Of a stretch of 64,000 nucleotides of DNA, positions 1 to 11,741 are shown one piece after another (position 1 is the stretch's first letter; the number at the start of each line of letters is the position of its first letter). The notes beneath the pieces were generated by a model. It saw nothing but the letters and a program-made list of their open reading frames with translations. It did no database searches and was not told the DNA's origin. The stretch comes from Lampris incognitus (taxonomy: Eukaryota; Chordata; Actinopteri; Lampriformes; Lampridae), in the NCBI RefSeq assembly GCF_029633865.1, contig NC_079219.1:58518350-58582349 (forward strand). The letters are read 5' to 3'. The position numbers and the translations under genes are program-made.

Positions 1-115
1 CTCCAAACCGTCCGACCTGAGCTGTCCCTCTAATATACTCGTTCCTAATCCTGTCCTTCTTCACCACTCCCAAGGGAAATCTTATCATCTTCACCTCTGC
101 CACCTCCAGCTTTGG
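1..115 (-). mobile_element. LINE 3'-terminal fragment (RTE-like)
   Basis: This stretch closely matches 14255-14370, where the same sequence read on the minus strand encodes the C-terminal tail of a non-LTR retrotransposon reverse transcriptase. It is a short relic cut by the window edge. The RTE assignment is inferred from the style of the tail (a Trp/His/Arg-rich GHVWRRD-type motif in the other copy). Confidence 0.6.
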
Positions 116-370
116 TTTTTTGTTTTGTTTTGTTTTGTACATTCAGTACATTCAGCTAGATGTGTGTGTTAAATGTCAAGTCAGTCGGACTGACGGTGTG
201 GGTGCCCCGGCCTTTCAGAAAAGAACAAATTGGAATGTGAATTGTAGCGCCACTATCTGGCCGATTGCAGTCAATGATTCATCCGGGTCATGTGATTTAC
301 AATGATTTGTTCATCATCACCATCATGAATTAACAAAGGCAACATAATAACGAGTTTAGCTCACAGTTTC
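116..370. other. Unassigned spacer
   Basis: I see no gene, RNA or repeat family here apart from a short TTTTG-rich run near 116-140. Confidence 0.5.
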
Positions 371-775
371 GGCGTCCGGGTAGCGTAGCGGTCTATTCCA
401 TTGCCAGCCAACACGGGGATCGCCGGTTCGAATCCCCGCGTTAGCCCCGGCTTGGTCGGGCGTCATGGGAAGCCGGATGTGGGTATGTGTCCTGGTCGCC
501 GCACTAGTGCCTCCTCTGATCGCTCAGGGCGCCTGTTCATGGGACTGGGGGGAGTAGCGTGATCCTCCCACGCGCTACGCCCCCCTGGTGAAACTCCTCA
601 CTGTCAGGTGAAAAGCAGCGGCTGGTGACTCTACATGTATGGGAGGAGCCATGTGGTGGTCTGCAGCCCTCCCCGGATCTGCAGGGGGGGGGGCAGAGCA
701 GAGACCGGGACGGAAGTAAGAGTGGGGTAATTGGCCGGATACAACTGGGGAGGGAGGGGGGAAAAAAGATACAAT
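371..775 (+). mobile_element. tRNA-derived SINE, family A
   Basis: The copy starts GGCGTCCGGGTAGCG. It has an A-box-like stretch and a perfect Pol III B box (GGTTCGAATCC, 425-435), followed by a body shared with copies at 9905, 18590, 33520, 44467, 51635, 53395 and 62375. It ends in a G-rich then A-rich stretch. Only the head resembles a tRNA, so it is not a functional tRNA gene. Confidence 0.85.
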
Positions 776-820
776 TTGGCCCACATCGACTTCCCAAGGC
801 TGGTCTTATCAGCGCCGGCG

Positions 821-843
821 TGTGTGTGTGTGTGTGTGTGTGT
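821..843. repeat. (TG)n microsatellite
   Basis: About eleven TG units in a row, just after the end of the SINE copy. Confidence 0.9.
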
Positions 844-1840
844 GATAGAGAGAACAGCTGGGTCTGGTTGGGCTCAAAGCGGCCTTGTGTTTAGTCAGAC
901 TTCCCCTAAGAAGCTGCCCCAGAGTCGTCTAAACATCCACACAGCCATCCCTCTCTTTCTTCATGCTCGCCCCAGAATATCTCACATGAAAGGAAACTGC
1001 ACGTCTGCTCGAGGCCTCTTCATATGTTCTAGAACAGAACCATTTCAGCGCCGAGCAGGCTTATTATAGTAACGTCTTACAACTGTATAGCGCCCCAGCT
1101 CCCACAGGTCGTGTTACACACTCGGAGCGGGGGCCCTTTCATAATCGAGCCCGGGCCGCGTCATCACGCAAATATGTTCAGCATGCGTGAGACGATCCAG
1201 CAAACAATGAGTCACTTCCCTGCACCATTGTGCGAATCCCCAGAGCAGGAGAGGGTCGGCGGCGGCTGGTCTTTCTTACTATGGGAGGAAGCTGACAGGG
1301 GCGGGATCCTGAAAACACAGTTCGTTCCCCTGCTGAAAATGACGACCCGCACTGGGAACTCCTGGGTCCCCTTCTCAAAAGCCTCCGGTTTACAGGGGAC
1401 GGGGAGGGGCCGCGAAGCGGTGCCAGATATTCGTGCCGTGCCTCGTCCCCCGGGGGGTTGGCTTTACCGACGGCGGTCCAGAAAGCAGCGTAATTGCATT
1501 CCGTCTGTGGCCAAACCCCTGGTAATTAGCTCTGTGTGATGTGAGGAATGTGTCCGCTCCTCTGGTATTCGGTTGTGCTTAACCACAGAGAGGGGAAAAA
1601 AACACTTTGAAGGACTCGTCAGCAGCCTATATTCTGTCAAATTATATAGTTCTGCCCGACCCGAGGAACCACTCGCAGCTGTAGGCCCATGGCATACCAA
1701 CACAGGATGTGTTACGTCTCACACGGTGCCAGCCTGCACAACGGGTAACACAACACAACACAACCATGGGAAACACTTGGGCTTTCTGCACACCTGAATA
1801 GGCGGGCAGGTGCATAGGAGAAGACCATGGGTCCGTCACA
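844..1840. other. Unassigned intergenic sequence
   Basis: Open frames here (for example 1111-1539 on +) show no family resemblance, no flanking splice signals and no codon-use support. I see no gene. Confidence 0.5.
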
Positions 1841-1887
1841 TCCATCCATCCATCCATCCATCACATCCATCCGTCACATCCATCCAT

Positions 1888-1922
<35 letters not shown>

Positions 1923-2105
1923 TCACATCCATCACATCCATCCGTCACAGCCATCCACCCATCCATCACATCCACCCATCCATCCAACCATCCATCCATC
2001 ACATCCATCCAACCATCCAACCATTCATCCATCACATCCATCCAGCCATCCATCACATCCATCCGTCACATCCATCCATCACAGCCATCCACCCATCCAT
2101 CACAT
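1841..2105. repeat. (CATC)n microsatellite, interrupted
   Basis: CATC repeats with CACATC and CAGC variants run for about 260 bp into the 3' end of the minus-strand SINE that follows. They are best explained as expansion of that SINE's (GGAT)n tail. Confidence 0.9.
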
Positions 2106-2455
2106 CCAGCCATTATCCGACCCGCTTATCCTGCTCTCAGGGTCGTGGGGATGCTGGAGCCTATCCCAGCAGTCATTGGGCAGCAGGCAGGAAGACACCC
2201 TGGACAGGCCACCACACAGCCCCCCCCCCCACACACACACACATTCACGCCTAGAAGCCGATCCACCTGACCTACATGTCTTTGGACTGTGGGAGGAAAC
2301 CGGAGCCCCCGGAGGAAGCCCACACAGACACGGGGAGAACATGCAAACTCCACACAGAGGACGACCCCCAAGGTTGGACTACCCCGGGGCTCGAACCCAG
2401 GACCTTCTTGCTGTGAGGCGGCCGGGCTAACCACTGCGCCACCGTGCCGCCTGAA
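2106..2455 (-). mobile_element. tRNA-derived SINE, family B
   Basis: Read on the minus strand, this begins with a tRNA-like head (GGCGCAGTGGTTAGC, then a GGGTTCGAgcCC-type B box near 2388-2405). It continues through a conserved body including GGGATAGGCTCCAGC and ends GGATAAGCGG plus (GGAT)n. Sister copies are at 11520, 20187, 35560, 50090 and 61190 (-) and at 49085 (+, partial). Confidence 0.85.
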
Positions 2456-2761
2456 ACTATCCAGTAAGCACAAATCTGGAGACTTGTTTGTATAAAGGCA
2501 TTTAGGTGTCGCTTCCAACCAAACAACATTAAATACTGGCAGTGTTGGGACGGCTGAAACTTGTCCTTTGTCACTAAGTACTTAACGACATGACATGCTG
2601 GATGCAGCACCGACTGCTGTTCAATCAGGCAGGGCAGGCTCAACAACATCACAACTGCCTGTAATGAAATCATACCTCCCCGTCGGAACTGAATTTTATC
2701 TGCCATCTGCAGCCGCTGCCAAGTACGTTTTGTGCCTGTTGGGCTGCACCTATATAAATAT

Positions 2762-2763
<2 letters not shown>

Positions 2764-2849
<86 letters not shown>
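2764..2849. repeat. (CA)n microsatellite
   Basis: About 86 bp of CA repeats with one CAGACA interruption. Threonine/histidine and cysteine/valine open frames across it are artefacts. Confidence 0.95.
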
Positions 2850-2850
<1 letters not shown>

Positions 2851-3322
2851 TCTATAGTCATCACGCACGCGCTGAGCTCAGACTGAGCCTACTCAGAGCT
2901 GACTTGTCGAACCTGCTTTGTGAGACAGGCCCCAGGCAAACACCTTGTTGAGAAAACGATGACGAGATGTTTTCCTGATGAAGACCTGGAGAAATCGAAA
3001 CCTCATTCAACGGCTTTTTTTTTTTTAATGCAAATTAAAGCCAGTTTGTGAGAGCTCTTTTGTTCGACGTTAGTCCTGATGGGGACATTTGTGTGTTGCA
3101 GCAGAAGGTACAACAAGCCACAACATGTACACAGAGCAGTATAGGGTCCGCCGTACGTACCAGGAGGATCGCCGTGACTTGTACATGGGGGAACCAAACC
3201 GATGCCGGCCCAGAGGACGGCGCAACACAGGGGAGCTGACACACCAGGACTCAGGCCAGGACTCCGGTCCACACCGTCTGCAGGCCAGTGGCCACTCCTT
3301 CAGGAGTGTGCACATCCTTGAT

Positions 3323-3695
3323 ACCCAGATAGCAAAACTGCTGTGGCCCGGACCCGTCCCACACCCGATGCTTTCATCCGGCCCACATACCGCGTGGAAT
3401 GATGGCACTTGGGCGGTCCGCTCCTGTTTGCCAGATCTGGGCCAGAACCAAGCCATAGCAATGCCACATATTTGCCAAAGGTGGCCCATATGTGTTTTGT
3501 GGTATTTGAGCCATATTCATCATTTACCACACGGGGCCACTTCAGGGTCACATCCAGATCACATGTTCCCGAGACCACCGCATCTTTGCCAAAAAAGGCC
3601 CACATGTGATTCGGCATATTTGGGCCACTTCCGGCTCACATCCATCAGTGCCATATAATTGCCTGAAGTGGCCCACATCCGGATGCTATCTGGGT
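3323..3695. mobile_element. MITE-like element with 12-bp terminal inverted repeats
   Basis: ACCCAGATAGCA at 3323-3334 is the exact reverse complement of TGCTATCTGGGT at 3684-3695. The 373-bp interior repeats GGCCCA/CACAT-type motifs and has no coding capacity. The superfamily is not clear and no convincing target-site duplication is visible. Confidence 0.65.
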
Positions 3696-3824
3696 AGGAA
3701 GGAACGCTGGTCTGAATGGGCAGTCAAAGATGCCATCGATGTGAAGAGGGAACGATCGTCCCTGAACCGGGGTGGGGGAGGGTGGGGGGTGGAAGAGTAC
3801 ATTTGTCGCCATAATACAATGCAA

Positions 3825-3919
3825 TTGTCCACAACAATCCCACTTATACACACACACACACACACACTGGAAGAATAGATTGGTAATACCCTCTTCTTCT
3901 AGTCCACAACAATCCCACT

Positions 3920-3974
<55 letters not shown>

Positions 3975-4102
3975 GAAGAATAGATGGGTAATACCCTCTT
4001 CTTCTAGTCCACAACAATCCCACTTATACACACACACACACACACACACACTGGAAGAACAGATGGGTAATGCCCTCTTCTTCTAGTCCACAACAATCCC
4101 AC

Positions 4103-4148
<46 letters not shown>

Positions 4149-4198
4149 GAAGAACAGATGGGTAATACCCTCTTCTTCTAGTCCACAACAATCCCACT

Positions 4199-4289
<91 letters not shown>

Positions 4290-4419
4290 TGGAAGAATAG
4301 ATGGGTAATACCCTCTTCTTCTAGTCCACAACAATCCCACTTATACATACACACACACACACACTGGAAGAACAGATGGGTAATACCCTCTTCTTCTAGT
4401 CCACAACAATCCCACTTAT

Positions 4420-4509
<90 letters not shown>

Positions 4510-4562
4510 GAAGAACAGATGGGTAATACCCTCTTCTTCTAGTCCACAACAATCCCACTTAT

Positions 4563-4608
<46 letters not shown>

Positions 4609-4655
4609 GAAGAACAGATGGGTAATGCCCTCTTCTTCTAGTCCACAACAATCCC
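3825..4655. repeat. Compound array: ~58-bp spacer alternating with (CA)n
   Basis: A unit of roughly 58 bp (CTGGAAGAAYAGATGGGTAA ... CCACAACAATCCCACTTATA) recurs eight times, near 3867, 3972, 4052, 4146, 4289, 4364, 4508 and 4606. Each copy is separated by a (CA)n tract of different length, from about 20 to over 90 bp. The spacer is almost invariant while the dinucleotide tract varies. Confidence 0.95.
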
Positions 4656-4959
4656 GTTTATAATCGACATGTAGTTTGGATCTTTCAACACGAGCTGTAC
4701 CGGAAGCTTCCACGTTGACAGACACGTGCTCCCCAGCTCGTTACCGACGCAGCGTCCATCGGCACCAGCCGTCCTCCGCCCGGACACCGAGGACCAGAAC
4801 CCGCCTCCCGCACCAAACTCCCGCCGCCAGGCACGACGCTCGTCGTAAACCCCGCGTATCTGCCTACGTCACTTCCGCGCCTCATGCCCATCCCATAGGA
4901 AAAAAGAAAAGAAGAAGAAGAAAAAAAGAAAAAGAAAAGCAAACCCTCGCAGGCGAGCG

Positions 4960-5088
4960 TCGGCGAGAAAAAGGAGCGAGCGAGGGAGCGAGTGAGGGGG
5001 GAAGCAGGAGCGGGAGTCCCGGAGCCGGAGGAGACTTGTTGGTTGGGAGATCTCGGAGGGAGCCTTGACCCGGACAAAACGCCTCACG
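4960..5088 (+). other. cdc42ep5: cdc42ep5 5' untranslated exon and promoter-proximal region
   Basis: A GC- and purine-rich stretch ends in CACG|GTAAGTTTT, a consensus splice donor at 5089. The matching acceptor (TCTCTCTAG) lies at 6464-6473, two bases before the start codon. The transcription start is not resolved; about 4960 is an estimate. Confidence 0.6.
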
Positions 5089-5336
5089 GTAAGTTTTCCC
5101 CTCCTCGGCATTCCAGAATTCCCGGTAACCGGACCGGCGGGGGGGGGAGAGGGGGAGACTTAACGCTCCCCCCCAACTTCTCCGCAACACGCCCGCCGCC
5201 CCTCCTCGTAGACCCCCTCCCCCCCTCTCTTATAAACACAGCCGGGGTTCGATCAACGCGTCGGAAAACAGATAAACGAGTGACGGCAACTAATTAAGAC
5301 GAACGTGTCGAGGGAGAAAATGGGAGGGGGGGGGTA

Positions 5337-5395
5337 TCTAACGCGCTCGCGCGCGCACACACACCCTCCCACGCGCGTGCGCGCGCACTTTTATA
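5337..5395. repeat. Alternating purine-pyrimidine tract (CG/CA)
   Basis: Runs of CGCGCG and CACACA with few interruptions sit in the first intron of cdc42ep5. Such tracts can adopt Z-DNA, but no function can be claimed from sequence. Confidence 0.6.
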
Positions 5396-5620
5396 TACCT
5401 TCCCGACTTGATGGGGCAATTTATTGCAGCGTTGTCATGAGGACGCTTGGCCTCGCCAGTGGGCAGGGTGTCAGGGGGTTATTGATCCGACACTAATGGG
5501 TAATTAATGAGTAATGAATGAACTACACAAGTAGATTGAAATGTACTTTAGGTTAAAGCGGTGTCATGTTGAAAATGTGGCACTGATTAGGCTCATCTGT
5601 GTGCATCGACAGCACTCCCC

Positions 5621-5659
<39 letters not shown>
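5621..5659. repeat. (CA)n microsatellite
   Basis: About 38 bp of CA units in the intron upstream of the cdc42ep5 coding exon. Confidence 0.95.
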
Positions 5660-6475
5660 CCAGCAGCATTATACTGATCATTGTTTCTGCAGACGGTACC
5701 GAGGGTTGTGAAATGGCCCGTTTGCTGAGGCCGGTATAGAAGTGACCCTGTTGTGAAGTAGACTTGGGAGGATTAAGGGCTGAGAGAGTCGGCGTCTCCT
5801 GTGTTCACACGGCCTCGGGGAAGGGATCCGGGGGGTGGGGTGGGGTGGTGGTGGGGGTGGAGGGAGTATGTGCCTGCGTTGCACACACACACACACGTAT
5901 GTTTGACTTGCAAGTTCCAGCATGGCCCTCACAGCAGCACCGCTGCCAGAAGATCCAGTGGTTTCTCGCCGTCTTGCACAACACGGCGATGTTTTCACGC
6001 CGGCCTGTCACAGCAGGCCTCCGTCAGCAGGCCTCCGTCAGCAGCTGCTCCCGTTCAACAGTGTTTACACGCTTCTGCGGACAGTTGGGACCACCGCTTT
6101 AATCCAGTGCCATGAACAGGGCCTGGACCTGTTGTTGTTGTGTTGTTGTTGTTTTTTTACCTTGTGTGTAAACAACTTTCTGTTGGTTCGACGTCTCTGA
6201 CATTATCTACACGAGACCTGAAATGACCGTCCAACTCTCTTTTTAGTTTTGTTTTAATCTTATAAGGTTGGAACGCCGGTACAGACGCCAACCGTGGGTT
6301 CGGATGTAATCAGGTTTTCCAGCCTATCGTCTGTAATCTCTTTCTCTCGCTAGCTCGCTTCCCATTTCTTTGTATTGTGCGCTCGTGTTTGTTCCACCTC
6401 TTTCCTCCCTCGTTCAGCTGTGTCCGCCGTCTGACCACTCACCATTCATGTGCTCTCTTGTGTCTCTCTCTAGCT

Positions 6476-7447
6476 ATGCCACTCCACAAGTCGTCCCGGG
6501 CCCCTCGCCTGGACCCTACCATGATCTCAGCCCCGCTTGGTGACTTCCGCCACACCATGCACATCGGGAGGGGAGGCGATGCCTTTGGCGACACCTCTTT
6601 CCTGTCGACGCATGGGCCGAGCTCACCCAGCTCTGGGCTTGGCGCTCCAGGGGTCATACCCGCTGATGACTCTCCGATCCCGAACGAGCACAATGATCTC
6701 ACAACAGATGATTTGGGAAGCCCACAGAACAATGGACTTACACACTCTGAGTCAGTATCCTCGTTCACCTTGGACCTGGACCTGGATCTGGGTCCATCTA
6801 TCCTGGGGGATGTTTTAGGGGTGATGGATGGACTGGGGCTCGACCCCGAGTGGTCAGGCACCAATGAGGAGGAGGTGTTTAGTCCCAACAGAAGTGCAGC
6901 TGCACAGGAAACGAAGCTGGGGAAGGGAACGACGGAGCAGGTGTCTTTGAGTTTGCAGAATGAGTTGAATGACAAGACGCTGGCTGACATGGATGGAGAC
7001 CAGATGAGAGATAAAGGAGATGGCAGGCTAACAGATGGGAACGGGATCAAGCCAAAGGGGCTGAGGCCAAAAGTGAGATTCAGCGATAAGCGAGAGGAAA
7101 TCATCCGCCAGGCATCTGAGGAGGAAGACGGTCAGGGGTTCGACTTCCAGGATGACGATGAGCTTGAGTGCCGCAGCCCAACGGCAGGCGAGAATGAGCA
7201 AGGTACCCAACCGGTTGGTGGAGGTGACGCAGAGATCCCCAGTCGGAAAGCAGACATGCCGCCTAGTCCCGCCTCTTCACATAGCTCTGAGTACGAAGGA
7301 ATCAACCCATTGGACAGGAGGAGAGCTGACAACTGTCATTCAGAGACTGATTCTGAGGAGGAGGAGGAGGAGGAGGAGGAGGAAGCGGGTAACGGTGGAC
7401 GGGGCTACACGTTTGAAGACGAGTTCGATGATGAGATTGGTCTATAG
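6476..7447 (+). CDS. cdc42ep5: CDC42 effector protein (Borg family), CDC42EP5-like
   Basis: The product (323 aa) is a Borg-family CDC42 effector, which binds GTP-loaded CDC42 through a CRIB motif and regulates septins and actin. The CRIB motif ISAPLGDFRHTMHIG is at residues 17-31 and runs into GRGGDAFGDTSFLS. A second family block, LDLDLDLGPSILGDVLGVM, is at 99-117, and an acidic tail ends FDDEIGL. The short CRIB-to-LGPSIL spacing and the final IGL favour CDC42EP5 over EP1 or EP4. The mammalian protein is about 148 aa; this one is longer in its second half (residues 120-300), with a Glu run near 294-303. The start follows an acceptor at 6473, so upstream in-frame codons are intronic. The whole coding region is one exon, as is usual in this family. 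The family call is firm; the paralogue is inferred, helped by linkage to leng9 and grwd1. Confidence 0.85.
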   Translation: MPLHKSSRAPRLDPTMISAPLGDFRHTMHIGRGGDAFGDTSFLSTHGPSSPSSGLGAPGVIPADDSPIPNEHNDLTTDDLGSPQNNGLTHSESVSSFTLDLDLDLGPSILGDVLGVMDGLGLDPEWSGTNEEEVFSPNRSAAAQETKLGKGTTEQVSLSLQNELNDKTLADMDGDQMRDKGDGRLTDGNGIKPKGLRPKVRFSDKREEIIRQASEEEDGQGFDFQDDDELECRSPTAGENEQGTQPVGGGDAEIPSRKADMPPSPASSHSSEYEGINPLDRRRADNCHSETDSEEEEEEEEEEAGNGGRGYTFEDEFDDEIGL

Positions 7448-8660
7448 GAGGTAGCCATGCCATGACTTACTCATGAAATCAGTTCTTTGCTGTCAAGTGA
7501 ACCAGTTATAGCACATTATTCCTAATTCACTATTCCGGTGTGGTATTGATGGGAGATTTACGCTGAGGGAACATTTGTGACCGAACGGACTTGTCAAGAC
7601 TTAAGAATCAAAATTATATGATTTAAAATGTTCATCATAAGTTGTAGAGGAAGTTCCTCAACTGGAAAAAAAAAAAAAGTATTCGTCTACGTTTGTGAAA
7701 GAGTCGTAACGGACTTTACAAGGTATGAGCCGAGAAACAAGAAAAGTACTTTGTGTGGTGGAGTTAGTAAAAGGAAAGGTTTGTAGCACTTTGACTCATT
7801 TCATGCACCTGCTAACTTTGCTGTTGGACGGAGGTTCGGGGGGGGGGGGGGATGTTGAATTCAGGCAAACCGCATGATGCTTACGGGGAAATTTTTAGTT
7901 TTGCAATGAGAAAGTTTATCGATGAAAGTGCATACGACAGCTTTAAAGTTTATCACTTTATTATGAAGATTTTTTTTTAATATGATGGTGCCTTAAAGGG
8001 AGCTGTATAAGTTCTATAATTATACTCTTTCGTATATCATTGTCCAAATAGTTTCTTGTCATATTGCATGTTTTCTATTAGTCTTAATGTCGTCACTTGA
8101 TGTACGGTGCGTCCGACTAGCTGTAAAACCATATGCTCCTCATACGGAAAACCGCTGTGCTGAAATAAGAGGTATCCCGGGTGGTTCCGAGGCGCCGTGA
8201 ACCGCTCGCCTTCCCAGTTTCCATATGTGTATTACCTCTGGCTCTGATCCAGTGAAAACGTATTTTATCCGTCTCGTCTGTGTGTATTATTATTAAGTTG
8301 CTGATGACATTATTACCAAAGCTCTTACTCTTGCTTATTTTACCTGGGGGCTGTGGGTGGGCTACTACAAGTGCTGTGATCACTGACCGTCTTGGAATTT
8401 CCAGGTCAGTCAGATTGTGGATCAGGAACGGCATGCCTATTTTTGTACAAGCGTTATGCAATGCCTCTTTTGAAATGATTGTTTAACAATGGAAAGGGGA
8501 AATCTCTTGCGAGAGACCGTTTTGTTCATCTCCGTGTGACCTGTTGGATGTGCTGGTGACTTAAAAACACCTTTCTGTGCTGGAAGCGTGTTTTGCCTCA
8601 GTTTTCCCTTCGTTATCCTGTGGATTTATAAAGATTGAAATAAATAAAAAGACAAAATTG
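7448..8660 (+). other. cdc42ep5: cdc42ep5 3' untranslated region
   Basis: About 1.2 kb of AT-rich, repeat-poor sequence follows the TAG stop at 7445-7447 and reaches overlapping AATAAA signals at 8639-8648. It has no gene-like open frame. Confidence 0.7.
8639..8648 (+). terminator. Polyadenylation signal, cdc42ep5
   Basis: AATAAATAAA gives two overlapping AATAAA hexamers about 1.2 kb after the stop codon. Confidence 0.65.
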
Positions 8661-8774
8661 GGAGTTGATACTGATCATGTATGAATTTATTTATTTTCCC
8701 TAAGACAAATTCTATCCCGGTGTCAGTCTGAGAGGCCGGAATTTCACCCCCGGCCTCCTGCTTGGACAGGGTGT

Positions 8775-8780
8775 TTTATT
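8775..8780 (-). terminator. Candidate polyadenylation signal, grwd1
   Basis: TTTATT on the plus strand reads AATAAA on the minus strand, about 415 bp past the grwd1 stop. Another copy lies near 8684-8693, so the exact 3' end is uncertain. The gene ends converge on cdc42ep5. Confidence 0.45.
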
Positions 8781-8939
8781 AGAAGGATTATAAGAACAGA
8801 TAACTCAACATCTGGTCGACGCTGACCAGAGAATGTAATAAAAGAAGAGTTGCCTATCACGGGGAGTCGAAAACCTATTTACAGACATGCTCGAATATAA
8901 TCAAGTATATATTCGGACATTTTTTCTTTAGATTTTTTT

Positions 8940-9122
8940 TGTTGTTGCCATTTTCTGCCTTTATTTGATAGCGATAGTAGAGAGAGAGAGAGAGACGGGA
9001 AAGACAGAGAGGGGATGACATGCAGCGAAGGGCCCGGGCCGGATTCGAACCCAGGCCACTGCAGTAAAGGACTCAGCCTTATGTGGTACATGCTCCACCG
9101 GGTGAGCCGCCAGGGTGCCCCT
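8940..9122 (-). mobile_element. tRNA-derived SINE, family C
   Basis: Read on the minus strand it starts with a tRNA-like head (GGCTCACCCGGTGGAGCATG) and has a B box (GGTTCGAATCC) near 9040-9052. It then passes into a purine-rich (CTCTCT on -) stretch and a TTGCC-type end. It lies in the 3' UTR of grwd1. Confidence 0.75.
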
Positions 9123-9193
9123 TCGGACACGAGATTTGTCCCACATGCGCATCACGCATGCACCTGCACGCCTCGCTCAGTCACTCACAGCAC

Positions 9194-11651
9194 CTACACC
9201 GATATCGTCCGGAACAAGTTGAATCCTGACAGAGCGGTGGAGATCAACACGCCGGGCATCTGTGGATGCCAGTGGATCTCCTTGACTTCCGTTTGACCCT
9301 GGTGCAGGAAGAGAAGCTGGGGAGGGAGGTCCTTCACCCCCTCTGCCCTCGCACCCACGTCACACGACTCCACCGACAGATCCCACTGACTGACGACGTC
9401 ATCCGCTCCGGAGGCGGCGAACACGCTGGAATCCACAGGGTTCCACTCAACCGAGGTGACCGGAGCGCTGTGCTGCTTGAAGTTGGCCACGGGCCGTCCA
9501 GACTAGAAGGAAAACAAGAGCACAATGGTGTGACTTTCATTCACCGCACACAATGTTAACGGTGCTTCTCTGCCGCATGGGGGCATTTAGTATAAATCCT
9601 AAGAGGAGCAGCTACTAATGGCAGTTAATTTGGGCCACATCTGCCTCCTCTTCACAAGCTGTGGCACCACAGTGCCGGTGTCTCGGAGCGTTTCTCTTGA
9701 TACGGTTTCAAAGCAGATGCATATAAAAAGGGGATCCTGTGTTGGGGATGAATAGCAACTGCCATATTTCCAACGGTGCCTGTGAAGACACCTCATGTGT
9801 AACAAGCAGAAGTATGATGAGCATAGATAAGTCTCATCAGGAGGGCGGCACTGAAGACTTTCACTCAACATTACCCCATGTTTACTTAAAAAAAACCCAA
9901 ACAACTGGGTATCCGGGTAGCGTGGCGGTCTATTCCGTTACCCACCCACACGGGGATCGCCGGTTCGAATCCCCGTGTGGCCTCCGGCTTGGTCGGGCGT
10001 CCCTACAGACACAACTGGCCACGTCTGCAGGTGGGAAGCCAGATGTGGGTGTGTCTCCTGGTCACTGCACTACCGCCTCCTCGGGTCGGTCGGGGCGCCT
10101 GTTCAGGGGGGAGGGGGAACTGGGGGGGAATAGCGTGATCCTCCCACGCGCTACGCCCCCCTGGTGAAACTCCTCACTGTCGGGTGGAAAGAAGCAGCTG
10201 GCGACTCCACATGTATGGGAGGAGACACGTGGTAGTCTGCAGCCCACCCCGGGTCGGTAGAGGGGGCGGAGCAGAGACCGGGACGGCTCGGAAGAGTGGG
10301 GGAATTGGCCTGGTACAATTGGTGAAAAAAAGGGGGGGGGGGGAAGAAAAACATCTAATCTGACAGTGTGGTGTGATGAGAGCTTAAGAGTTTTTCGTGT
10401 AGGACTGACGGTGCAGACAAACCCAACAAGATATGTTTGGTATGCTAGTAACATACCAAACACTCCTTCAGCTTGAACGTGTCGGCCGGCTGAGCAGCTG
10501 TACGCTCCTCTGCCCAACGCTCTTGCATAATCTGAATGGCTACCAATGAACAAGTGGTGATTCTGGCCAAGTCAAGGGAACACATTTACTGGCTTTTACC
10601 TTAAACTGGCGAAGGTCCCATACTTTTAGGAGCCCGTCATCCCCTCCAGACAGGAGGAACGGTTCACTGCTGTTCCAGCTGATGACGTTGACGTCTGACG
10701 AGTGAGCTTCGTTAGCTGAGAGCATCGAGTTGGGCGGGGCGCGGATATCCCATACGCGAATAGACTGATCCACTGAACAGGAGGCAAAAACCTGAGGCAA
10801 GTAATAGTAAAAAGTATGAGGTTTGTACTCTTGGATGACATCTTCAGAAAACAAAACAAAGCTCAACTGGCCTTTACGGCCTTTCAAAACAAGGGACTTC
10901 AACTTGTCACTGGTTGTGGTAGAAATAGCGTTTATCACGGTAGTAACTTCAGTTTGTCCTAAAATTATACTGCGGTTTCACAAACATACTGTAGCTTCTG
11001 TGGGCGACCACTGCAAGTCCTCCACAGACTTGCTGTGCGAGCTGAAAGGCCGCTGGTCGATCTGCCATGACGTCCCGCCTTCCCGTGGCTCCCAGACATG
11101 GATGTTTTTCTTGCAGTCACCACTGACCAGACGGCCTATGAACAGAGTAAACGGACAACAACTCAGCCTCTTCTTCATTAACCATCTAATGGGCGAACTG
11201 ATGAGGAAGACCAGCTCTGTGGTGGGGACGGAACTGGACAGTGTGGAGGCGGTGACAGAGACGAGGGTGAGAGGGTAGCTGAGGACAACCCCGCTCATCC
11301 TCTCTATGCCGAGCTGAGGCAGCTCAGGGGCACGTTCAGCCAGACTCATCCAGCCACGCGCCTCGGAGCACTTAGGGGGGCTCTTTCGTGCCATCAGCCA
11401 TCAGACTCCACAACAGCGCAGCACCCAGGAGCTCCTACCTCCACCGAAAATACTGCACAATATTTCTCACACTGCACAACATTGAACATTACACATGTAT
11501 GTACATACAGACACACAGACCTATTTATTGTACCCATCCATCCATTATCCAAACCGCTTATCCTGCTCTCAGGGTCACGGGAATGTCGGAGCCTATCCCA
11601 GCAGTCACTGGGTGGCAGGCGGGGAGCCACCCTGGGCAGGCCGCCAGGCCA

Positions 11652-11741
<90 letters not shown>

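Noticed and set aside
425-435. Functional tRNA gene
   Set aside because: A B box is present but the head cannot fold as a full cloverleaf, and the same sequence recurs as a dispersed SINE.
6377-6475. Upstream in-frame start for the CDC42EP5-like protein
   Set aside because: This stretch contains the pyrimidine tract and TCTCTCTAG acceptor directly before the ATG at 6476, so it is intron.
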